This document shows, piece after piece, positions 1 through 5,640 of a stretch of DNA of 15,209 nt (position 1 is its first letter; each line of letters starts with the position of its first letter). Origin of the DNA: Phycisphaeraceae bacterium (lineage in GTDB: Bacteria > Planctomycetota > Phycisphaerae > Phycisphaerales > Zrk34); the NCBI GenBank assembly GCA_028281485.1, contig JANQJT010000161.1, positions 1 to 15,209 of the forward strand. Direction: 5' to 3'. Under the pieces are notes generated by a model, which worked only from the letters and a program-made list of their open reading frames with translations, ran no database searches and was not told the DNA's origin. A program made the position numbers and the translations under genes.

Positions 1-1
1 C

Positions 2-796
2 GGGGATGAGGACTTCGTCGCCGACCCCTACTTCGTCATGTACAAACACCTCGTCACCCTCGCCGGCGGAACACCCGTCTTCGTCGACACCTACCCCGAC
101 TTCCAGCTCACCCCCGACCGCGTCGCCCCCCGCATCACCCCCCGCACCAAGCTCCTGCTCCTCGCCTCACCCTCCAACCCCACCGGCGTCGTCACCCACC
201 CCAACACCCTCCAACAACTCACCCAGCTCTGCCTCGACAACAACATCCTCCTCCTCTCCGACGAGATCTACGACGAGTTCTGCTACGCCAAAACACCCGC
301 CGGCCGCGCCCCCTCGCCCGCCGACTACACCGACCAGGCACTCATCTGCCGCGGATTCTCCAAGACCTACGCCATGACCGGCTGGCGCCTCGGCTACGCC
401 TTCGGCCCGCCCGCCCTCATCGAACAGATGACCAAACTCCAACAATACACCTTCGTCTGCGCCCCCTCCGTCGTTCAACACGCCGGCCTCGCCGCACTCG
501 ACGTCGACATGTCCCCCTTCGTCGCCGACTACCAGGCCAAACGCGACATCGTCGTCGACGCCCTGGCTGACAACTTCGAGTTAACCACCCCCCACGGCGC
601 CTTCTACGCCTTCCCCAAGGTCCCCGCAGGCGTTACCGCCACGCAGTTCGTCGAACGCGCCATCGCCAAAGACGTCCTCATCATCCCCGGCTCCGTCTTC
701 TCCGAAAAAGACACACACTTCCGCCTCTCCTACGCCACCGACAACGACACCCTCCAAAAAGGCCTGGACATCCTCAACCAACTCGCAACCGGTTAA
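2..796 (+). CDS. Class I pyridoxal-phosphate aminotransferase (aspartate/aromatic type), 5' end missing
   Basis: The reading frame is already open at the window edge, so the N-terminal part (roughly the first quarter of a typical ~390-residue enzyme) lies outside; 264 residues are visible. It transfers amino groups between an amino acid and a 2-oxo acid using PLP in the cytoplasm. Visible landmarks of the fold-type I AspC-like family, in order, are DPYFVMY, the SPSNPTG turn, SDEIYDEF (Asp and Tyr that contact PLP), GFSKTYAMTGWRLGY with the Schiff-base lysine coded at 362-364, and near the end FRLSYA, whose Arg binds the substrate carboxylate. The match to the family is clear. The substrate cannot be told from sequence: aspartate, aromatic and broad-range enzymes look alike here. 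It converges on mgtE. The stop codon at 794-796 is followed by GC-rich palindromes rather than a T-tailed terminator. Confidence 0.93.
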   Translation, partial: GDEDFVADPYFVMYKHLVTLAGGTPVFVDTYPDFQLTPDRVAPRITPRTKLLLLASPSNPTGVVTHPNTLQQLTQLCLDNNILLLSDEIYDEFCYAKTPAGRAPSPADYTDQALICRGFSKTYAMTGWRLGYAFGPPALIEQMTKLQQYTFVCAPSVVQHAGLAALDVDMSPFVADYQAKRDIVVDALADNFELTTPHGAFYAFPKVPAGVTATQFVERAIAKDVLIIPGSVFSEKDTHFRLSYATDNDTLQKGLDILNQLATG

Positions 797-807
797 CCCC
801 CTTCTTT

Positions 808-877
808 CCATTAGCCCCGGGCTTTGCCCGGGGGCACTCCCCATCCCCATCCATTAGCCCCGGGCTCCGCCGGGGGG
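808..877. repeat. Tandem pair of GC-rich palindromic repeat units between convergent genes
   Basis: Two copies share the 16-nt start CCATTAGCCCCGGGCT, at 808-823 and 851-866. Copy 1 folds as an 8-bp hairpin: CCCCGGGC at 815-822, a TTT loop, and GCCCGGGG at 826-833. Copy 2 folds with CCCCGG at 858-863 against CCGGGG at 870-875. No T-tract follows either, so they are not canonical terminators, although they could stop or stabilise the converging transcripts. They resemble the dispersed CCCCGGGC-type intergenic palindromes of planctomycete genomes; that is recollection, not a search result. Confidence 0.6.
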
Positions 878-918
878 ACTCTCCACTCCCCCTCCCCCTT
901 TTCTGCAAATCAATATCA

Positions 919-944
919 CCTCTGTGTCTCTGCGCCTCTGTGGT
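919..944. repeat. Dispersed intergenic repeat of the CTCTGTGTCTCTGCGCCTC type
   Basis: A 26-nt stretch contains CTCTGTGTCTCTGCGCCTC followed by TGTGGT. Its reverse strand translates to the spurious peptide TTEAQRHRG. Sequences of this form recur in intergenic DNA of many unrelated bacteria and are often annotated as bogus TEAQRHRG or HRDTE peptides. It lies in the 161-nt gap between the convergent aminotransferase and mgtE, 14 nt past the mgtE stop. Its function is unknown. Only one copy is visible here, so membership in a repeat family rests on recognising the motif. Confidence 0.6.
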
Positions 945-957
945 AATCCGAATCCGG

Positions 958-2352
958 TTATCCGGCAACACCCAACACCACGCTCGCCACCACGAAGTAC
1001 AACACCAGCCCCCCCACGTCCACGATCGTCGCCACGAACGGCGTCGAACTCGTCGCCTCATCCAGCCCCATCTTCTTCAAAAAGAACGGCAGCATGCTCC
1101 CCGTCAGCGTCCCCATCATCACCACACCCACCAGGCTCGTCCCGATCGCAAACCCGTAAACCCACGCCGGCTCCGCCACGCCCACCATCACCGCCGCCAA
1201 CGCCCCCGCGATCAGGCCGCACACACCCAGCACACTCCCAAGCAGCAACCCACTGACCAGCTCCCGACGAAACACCATCCGCCAGTCCCCCACCGTCAGC
1301 TCACCGATCGCCAGAGAACGGATCATCAGCGACGCCGCCTGGCTGCCGCTGTTACCCCCCGACGCGATGATCAGCGGCACAAACAACGCCAAGATCACGT
1401 ACTTCTCGATCGACTCCTTAAACCCACCCATCGCCCACACCGTCAGAATCCCACCGAAAAACAGCACCATCAACCACACCACCCGCTTCCGCACCAGCTC
1501 CATCAGACTCGCCGAGCGGTAAGGCTCTTCCAACGCCGCCATACCACCCATCTTCTGCATGTCCTCCGTCACCTCTTCCTCCGCCACGTCCGCAATGTCA
1601 TCGAACGTCACGATCCCCACCATCTTCCCCGCGTCCACCACCGGCAGCACCGGCAGGTCATAACGCTCCATCACACCCACCGCGCTCTCGCGATCGTCGC
1701 TCGCCTCCAGCGCCACGATCTTCCCCTCACGCAAAACCTCCATCCGATCGAAGGGCCCCGCCAACAAAAGACTCTTCAGCTTCACGTGATCGATCAGGCG
1801 ATCTTCACCGTCCACCACGTACAGCGTGTGAATCGTCTCCGCCTCACCCCCGTTCTCCCGGATATGCGCCAAGGCATCCGTCACCGACCAATCCGGCTTC
1901 ACCGTCAAGTAGTCCGGCGTCATCTCACGACCCACCGACTCCTCCGGATACTCCAGCAGCTCCTCCGTCTCCGCTCGCTCCTCCGGCTCCATCAGCTCAA
2001 GCAGCTGCTCCGCCTTCTCTTCACCGACCTCCTCCAAAAAATCCACCCGGTCGTCCGGGTCCATCTCGTTGAAAATCGCCCCCACCTGCTCGTCGTTCAG
2101 CGCCTCGACCAGGACCTCCTGGTGATCCTGCTCCAGGTGCGCAAACACCTCCGCCCGACGCTCCTCCTCCAGCAAGCGGAACATCACCGCCTGGCGGGCC
2201 GGCTCCATCGCCTCCAGGACATCCGCCACCTCCGGGTCCTGCAACTCCACCAGCGCCGCCCTTACCTGGTCGATCTTCCGCTCACCAAACAGCTGCTCGA
2301 TCACCGGCACCACCAGCTCGGCCGTCATCGGATTGTGTTCCGCCTGCGTCAT
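958..2352 (-). CDS. mgtE: MgtE-family magnesium channel/transporter
   Basis: The product has 464 residues, the usual MgtE size (~450), and moves Mg2+ into the cell through the inner membrane as a homodimer gated by cytosolic Mg2+ binding. Residues 15-140 are the acidic MgtE N domain (DPDDRVDFLEEV). Residues 145-260 are paired CBS domains (MTPDYLTVKP, LPVLPVVDAGKMVGIVTFDDI). Residues 290-464 hold the transmembrane domain with the family signature PLIIASGGNSGSQAA and R345. D431 in KMGLDEATSSTPFVATIVD matches the pore Asp of Thermus MgtE. The frame extends to 2418, but the added residues are unlike the family. The ATG at 2352 is preferred because a TACAAT box sits 8 nt upstream and would leave almost no leader. 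There is no Shine-Dalgarno site. It is divergent from carA and convergent with the aminotransferase. Confidence 0.95.
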   Translation of the reverse strand: MTQAEHNPMTAELVVPVIEQLFGERKIDQVRAALVELQDPEVADVLEAMEPARQAVMFRLLEEERRAEVFAHLEQDHQEVLVEALNDEQVGAIFNEMDPDDRVDFLEEVGEEKAEQLLELMEPEERAETEELLEYPEESVGREMTPDYLTVKPDWSVTDALAHIRENGGEAETIHTLYVVDGEDRLIDHVKLKSLLLAGPFDRMEVLREGKIVALEASDDRESAVGVMERYDLPVLPVVDAGKMVGIVTFDDIADVAEEEVTEDMQKMGGMAALEEPYRSASLMELVRKRVVWLMVLFFGGILTVWAMGGFKESIEKYVILALFVPLIIASGGNSGSQAASLMIRSLAIGELTVGDWRMVFRRELVSGLLLGSVLGVCGLIAGALAAVMVGVAEPAWVYGFAIGTSLVGVVMMGTLTGSMLPFFLKKMGLDEATSSTPFVATIVDVGGLVLYFVVASVVLGVAG

Positions 2353-2360
2353 AACCCACG

Positions 2361-2366
2361 ATTGTA
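2361..2366 (-). promoter_or_regulatory. Candidate -10 box of mgtE, implying a leaderless mRNA
   Basis: On the minus strand TACAAT (5/6 to TATAAT) lies 8 nt before the mgtE ATG. At 17 nt spacing the -35 position reads GTGGGA, which is weak (3/6). Transcription from this box would start within 0-2 nt of the start codon. Confidence 0.45.
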
Positions 2367-2436
2367 ACGTCACTACACCCCATTCCCACCACACCCCCTC
2401 CCCACCCAAGACCGACAACTTTTCCCTTCCTGTACG

Positions 2437-2464
2437 TTGACCCCCGCCATACCACCGCTAAACT
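2437..2464 (+). promoter_or_regulatory. Sigma70-like promoter of carA with almost no 5' leader
   Basis: TTGACC at 2437-2442, a 16-nt spacer and TAAACT at 2459-2464. The -10 ends 9 nt before the carA ATG at 2474, so the start site is predicted about 3 nt upstream of the ATG. No Shine-Dalgarno sequence is present (CTCACCCGACC precedes the ATG). Confidence 0.5.
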
Positions 2465-2473
2465 CACCCGACC

Positions 2474-3676
2474 ATGCCACACAAAACCGCCAAACTCGCT
2501 CTCGCCGACGGAACCGTCTTCACCGGCTCCGCCTTCGGCTATACCGACGCCCCCCAGCCCATCGGCGGTGAGGTCGTCTTCAACACCTCCATGACCGGAT
2601 ACCAGGAAATCCTCACCGATCCCTCCTACGCCGGCCAGATCGTCACCATGACATACCCCCTCATCGGCAACTACGGCATCGCCGAAGACGACATGGAATC
2701 CACCGCCGTCCACCCCCGCGGCTTCGTCGTCCGCGAGCTGGCCAACATCCCCTCCAACTTCCGCGCCGCGCACCGCCTCGAGGACTGGCTCAACAAAAAC
2801 AAGGTCCTCGCCATCGCCGACATCGACACCCGCGCCCTCACCCGCCGCCTCCGCTCCGTCGGCGTCATGAACGGCGTCATCTCCACCTCCCTCCTCGACG
2901 ACGAGCAACTCATCAACCTCGCCCAGTCCCAGCCCTCCATGGCCGGCCAGAACCTCGCCCAGACCGTCTCCCCCACCGACACCTGCGGCTTCGCCGACAA
3001 CCTCGGCTCCTGGCAACCCCTCCACGGCGAAGTCGACTTCTCCGACGCCGACTTCAAGGTCATCGCGCTCGACTGCGGCGCTAAACACAACATCCTACGA
3101 CACCTCGTCCAGCGCGGCTGCGCCGTCGAGGTCGTCCCACACGACACGCCCGCCGACCAGATCCTCGCCGCCAAACCCGACGGCCTGTTCGTCTCCAACG
3201 GACCCGGCGACCCCGAGCCCGTCCAGCAAACCGTCGACACGCTCAAACAACTCCACGACAAACTCCCCATCTTCGGCATCTGCCTCGGTCACCAACTCCT
3301 CGCCCTCTCACTCGGCGCCAAGACCTACAAGCTCCCCTTCGGCCACCGCGGCGCAAACCACCCCATCCAGAACCTCGGCACCAAGAAAGTCGAGATCACC
3401 AGCCACAACCACGGCTTCGCCGTCGACATCCCCTCACTCCAAGCCGCCGGCGGCGTCCCCACACACATCAACCTCAACGACAACACACTCGCGGGCTTCC
3501 GACACACCTCCCTGCCCATCTTCTCCGTCCAGTACCACCCCGAAGCCTCGCCCGGCCCCCACGACTCGGCCTACCTCTTCGACTGCTTCATCGAAATGAT
3601 GCGCACCAACCAGCCCCCCTCCGCCGAGCAGATGCACGAAGCCCAGACCCGGCGAAACAAACTCTCGCACGTCTGA
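2474..3676 (+). CDS. carA: Carbamoyl-phosphate synthase small (glutaminase) subunit
   Basis: The product has 400 residues, the usual CarA length. It hydrolyses glutamine and channels ammonia to CarB, which makes carbamoyl phosphate for arginine and pyrimidine synthesis in the cytoplasm. Residues 1-150 form the CPSase small-chain domain (FNTSMTGYQEILTDPSYAGQ, YPLIGNYG). Residues ~195-385 form a class I glutamine amidotransferase domain with the complete triad: nucleophile Cys270 in GICLGHQ, His355 and Glu357 in QYHPEASPGPHDS. The NGPGDPEP motif is present. The ATG at 2474 gives the normal family start (KAKL-like KTAKLALADGTVFTG). carB is not adjacent; the next gene is a convergent aquaporin, so carA stands alone. 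It uses C-ending codons almost throughout, in line with the C-rich + strand. Confidence 0.97.
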   Translation: MPHKTAKLALADGTVFTGSAFGYTDAPQPIGGEVVFNTSMTGYQEILTDPSYAGQIVTMTYPLIGNYGIAEDDMESTAVHPRGFVVRELANIPSNFRAAHRLEDWLNKNKVLAIADIDTRALTRRLRSVGVMNGVISTSLLDDEQLINLAQSQPSMAGQNLAQTVSPTDTCGFADNLGSWQPLHGEVDFSDADFKVIALDCGAKHNILRHLVQRGCAVEVVPHDTPADQILAAKPDGLFVSNGPGDPEPVQQTVDTLKQLHDKLPIFGICLGHQLLALSLGAKTYKLPFGHRGANHPIQNLGTKKVEITSHNHGFAVDIPSLQAAGGVPTHINLNDNTLAGFRHTSLPIFSVQYHPEASPGPHDSAYLFDCFIEMMRTNQPPSAEQMHEAQTRRNKLSHV

Positions 3677-3744
3677 CCCCAACGACCTTTTCCTACGAAC
3701 CGCGCGCGTCAGCAAGCGGACCCCGTTCCGCATCCCCTACATAG

Positions 3745-3805
3745 CCGGCCCCTCTGGGGACCGGACTCCCCGTTGTTTAGCCGCGACCCGAAGGGGATCG
3801 CTTTT
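3745..3805 (+). terminator. Two adjacent hairpins downstream of carA, the second followed by TTTT
   Basis: Hairpin 1 pairs CCGGCCCC (3745-3752) with GGGG-A-CCGG (3756-3764) across a TCT loop, with one bulged base. Hairpin 2 pairs GCGACCC (3783-3789) with GGG-GA-TCGC (3793-3801) across a GAA loop and is followed at once by TTTT (3802-3805), as an intrinsic terminator would be. The stretch TTTAGCCGCGACCCGAAGGGG also looks like a dispersed intergenic repeat, so it may be a repeat used as a terminator. Confidence 0.45.
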
Positions 3806-3813
3806 CCAATTAA

Positions 3814-3838
3814 GCAATCAGAGATCAGCGCTCAGCGA
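3814..3838. repeat. ATCAGAGATCAGCGCTCAGCG intergenic repeat-like segment
   Basis: The segment begins GCAATCAGAGATCAGCGCTC and continues CAGCG. It has internal ATCAG / CTCAGCG repetition and the palindrome AGCGCT. One frame reads QSEISAQR, like the QRSAISDQ-type nonsense peptides predicted from dispersed intergenic repeats. It abuts the aquaporin stop codon. Repeat status rests on motif recognition only. Confidence 0.3.
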
Positions 3839-4516
3839 TTACCCCTCTTTCCCCTCGCCCTCCAACACAAAACGCCCCACCAATCCCGCCAGCGCCGCAC
3901 CCACCACAGGCCCCGCCCAATAAATCCATATCGCCCCGATGTGCTCGCCTCCCGCCACCAGCGCCGGACCCATATGACGCGCCGGATTCATCGCCGCACC
4001 CGTGATCGGCCCGCCCGCCAGAATATCCAACGCCACCGTCCCCCCTATAAACACGCCCGCCACACCCTTCATCCCACCCGAAATCACAGACCCGTAAATC
4101 ACAAACATCAGGAAAAACGTCAGCACCACCTCCACACCCACACCCTTCAACGCGCTCACCCCCTCGGCCAGCGCCGGCGTCCCCGCGCCAATCTGCGCCT
4201 GCGTCAATCCAAACACCAGCAACAATCCCGACGCCGCCAGCCCCGCCACCAGCTGCGTCGCGATGTACACCGCCGCCGACTTCGCGTCCTGCTTACCCGC
4301 CAGCCACACCGCGATCGACACCGCCGGGTTGAACTGCGCCCCGGAGATGTGCAGCGTCGCCGCCACCATGCACGCGATCACCAAACCGTGTGCCGCCGCC
4401 ACCATCAACAGCCCCGCCCCGCCATCAAACGAACTGGCGTGATCAATCGCCCAGATCCCGACGAAACACAACGCAAACGTGCCCACAAACTCCGCAACGA
4501 TGCCGCGCATACTCAT
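3839..4516 (-). CDS. Aquaporin (MIP-family channel)
   Basis: The product has 225 residues, in the AqpZ/TIP size range. It forms a six-helix inner-membrane pore, normally a tetramer, passing water and possibly small neutral solutes. Both half-helix motifs are intact: FNPAV with N63-P64-A65 in loop B, and MNPARHMGP with N177-P178-A179-R180 in loop E. Hydrophobic segments lie around residues 6-24, 34-53, 82-104, 128-146, 153-167 and 195-216. The residue after NPAR is His, not the Asp typical of glycerol facilitators, and ILAGGPITGAAMNPAR resembles water-channel and TIP-like members. The ATG at 4516 starts an N-terminus of normal length; a second ATG lies two codons inside. AGGGG and AAAGG upstream could act as ribosome sites. 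It is divergent from the peroxiredoxin and convergent with carA. Solute specificity is unknown. Confidence 0.93.
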   Translation of the reverse strand: MSMRGIVAEFVGTFALCFVGIWAIDHASSFDGGAGLLMVAAAHGLVIACMVAATLHISGAQFNPAVSIAVWLAGKQDAKSAAVYIATQLVAGLAASGLLLVFGLTQAQIGAGTPALAEGVSALKGVGVEVVLTFFLMFVIYGSVISGGMKGVAGVFIGGTVALDILAGGPITGAAMNPARHMGPALVAGGEHIGAIWIYWAGPVVGAALAGLVGRFVLEGEGKEG

Positions 4517-4531
4517 AGCCTTTACCCCTGT

Positions 4532-4546
4532 TCATGAGAAACATGA
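4532..4546. promoter_or_regulatory. Perfect 5-5-5 inverted repeat upstream of aquaporin
   Basis: TCATG-AGAAA-CATGA is a perfect inverted repeat centred about 23 nt upstream of the aquaporin start codon, where an operator or a leader hairpin could act. Chance is possible for five-base arms. Confidence 0.25.
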
Positions 4547-4550
4547 CGGA

Positions 4551-4592
4551 TCACTCGACAAACACGCGCTCCCACGCATGATTCACTCGACA
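4551..4592. repeat. Direct repeat TCACTCGACA, two copies upstream of aquaporin
   Basis: Copies at 4551-4560 and 4583-4592 are identical over 10 nt and 32 nt apart start to start, about three helical turns. Both lie in the 262-nt intergenic region shared by the divergent aquaporin and peroxiredoxin. This would fit a regulator binding one DNA face, but no known regulator is recognised. Confidence 0.3.
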
Positions 4593-4685
4593 CGCCCGAC
4601 ACCCTGACCTGTTAGACACTGAGCATATCGACCATCAACCCTCAGATACAGAAAAAGATTAACACATCATTTCCCTTTCTCACCC

Positions 4686-4713
4686 TTGATTGGCGCGCCG
4701 TCTGCCCTACAAT
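4686..4713 (+). promoter_or_regulatory. Sigma70-like promoter of the peroxiredoxin gene
   Basis: TTGATT at 4686-4691, a 16-nt spacer, and TACAAT at 4708-4713. Predicted start near 4720, giving a leader of about 59 nt. No OxyR- or PerR-like operator was recognised around it. Confidence 0.6.
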
Positions 4714-4778
4714 TCCCGCCCCGGCACCACCGTGCCACGCGAAACCCACAACCCCATTGCCCAAAGGACCAAACAAAG

Positions 4779-5360
4779 ATGTCTAACTTCGTCGGCTCCC
4801 AGGCCCCCGACTTCAAGCTCGACGCCGTCCAGAACGGACAGTTCACCACCATCTCACGCGACGACTTCAAGGGCCGCTGGACCGTCCTCCTGTTCTACCC
4901 CCTCGACTTCACCTTCGTCTGCCCCACCGAGCTGCTCGCCTTCTCCGACGCCAGCGAACAATTCCACGAACTCGACACCGAAGTCCTCGGCATCTCCGTC
5001 GACTCCAAGTACACCCACCTCGCGTGGACCAACACACCCCGCGACGCCGGCGGCATCCAGGGACTCAAGTTCCCCCTCCTCGCCGACCTCAACAAGCAGA
5101 TGGCCGTCGACTACGGCATCCTCGCCGACGGCGTCGCCCTCCGAGGCCTCTTCATCATCGACCCCGACAGCATCATCCAGCACGCCACCATCAACAACCT
5201 CGGCGTCGGACGCTCCGTCGACGAAACCCTCCGCGTCCTCAAAGCCTTCCAGTTCGTACGCGAAAACGGCGAGGTCTGCCCCGCCAACTGGAACCCCGGC
5301 GACCAGACCATGCAGCCCGATCCCGAAGGCGCAAAAGACTACTTCGCCTCCAACGCCTGA
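4779..5360 (+). CDS. Typical 2-Cys peroxiredoxin (AhpC/Prx1 type)
   Basis: A 193-residue thiol peroxidase that reduces H2O2, organic peroxides and peroxynitrite in the cytoplasm, recycled by a thioredoxin or AhpF-like reductant not seen here. The peroxidatic cysteine is C48 in DFTFVCPTEL and the resolving cysteine is C167 in GEVCPANW, so the two-cysteine mechanism is complete. HLAWTNTP, RGLFIID and VGRSVDETLR are typical Prx1-subfamily blocks. The frame runs upstream to 4686, but the ATG at 4779 is chosen because it gives the canonical N-terminus (SNFVGSQAPDF) and follows AAAGGA at 4763-4768. The upstream extension would start inside the -35 box. The C-terminus carries KDYF, as in Prx1 enzymes that inactivate at high peroxide, while the GGLG loop reads GGIQ. 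It stands alone, between its own promoter and terminator. Confidence 0.96.
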   Translation: MSNFVGSQAPDFKLDAVQNGQFTTISRDDFKGRWTVLLFYPLDFTFVCPTELLAFSDASEQFHELDTEVLGISVDSKYTHLAWTNTPRDAGGIQGLKFPLLADLNKQMAVDYGILADGVALRGLFIIDPDSIIQHATINNLGVGRSVDETLRVLKAFQFVRENGEVCPANWNPGDQTMQPDPEGAKDYFASNA

Positions 5361-5388
5361 CCCCCTGACCCATCTTCTTTCGCCCCTC

Positions 5389-5423
5389 ACCGGCGCATCC
5401 ATCGATGCGCCGGTTCTCTTTTT
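5389..5423 (+). terminator. Strong intrinsic terminator of the peroxiredoxin gene
   Basis: An 11-bp perfect stem, ACCGGCGCATC (5389-5399) with GATGCGCCGGT (5404-5414), a CATC loop, then a T-rich tail TTCTCTTTTT. It lies 28 nt past the stop codon. Confidence 0.9.
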
Positions 5424-5492
5424 CGCTCCCACCCGCTTTAAACACCGCCCGACAACCGTAATTTTTTACCCCCACCATGCGGATAACCCCCC

Positions 5493-5521
5493 TTGCAGCA
5501 TGGGTCTGCGATCTTTAAACT
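5493..5521 (+). promoter_or_regulatory. Candidate promoter of the secretin gene
   Basis: TTGCAG at 5493-5498, 17 nt, TAAACT at 5516-5521 (4/6 at both boxes). It would give a leader of about 113 nt. GGAG at 5631-5634 lies 6 nt before the ATG at 5641. The rest of this 217-nt gap (5424-5640) shows only weak pairing, such as CGCCT at 5596-5600 with AGGCG at 5622-5626. Confidence 0.35.
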
Positions 5522-5640
5522 ACTTCTCAACATTGGGAGGCACACCCCCGATTGCAACCGGCAGAAAGCCCGCCCCAACAAGCCGCGGGACCCAACGCCT
5601 CTAACCATAGCGGTCCCCAACAGGCGATCTGGAGTTAACT

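Noticed and set aside
815..833. Intrinsic terminator of the aminotransferase
   Set aside because: The hairpin is strong but no T-tract follows, and a second copy lies just downstream, so a repeat element is the better call.
940..2367. 475-residue His/Arg-rich frame on the + strand opposite mgtE
   Set aside because: Antisense shadow of mgtE with low-complexity composition; mgtE matches its family throughout.
2353..2418. N-terminal extension of MgtE (22 residues)
   Set aside because: The added residues are unlike the family and contain the -10 box; the internal ATG gives the usual start.
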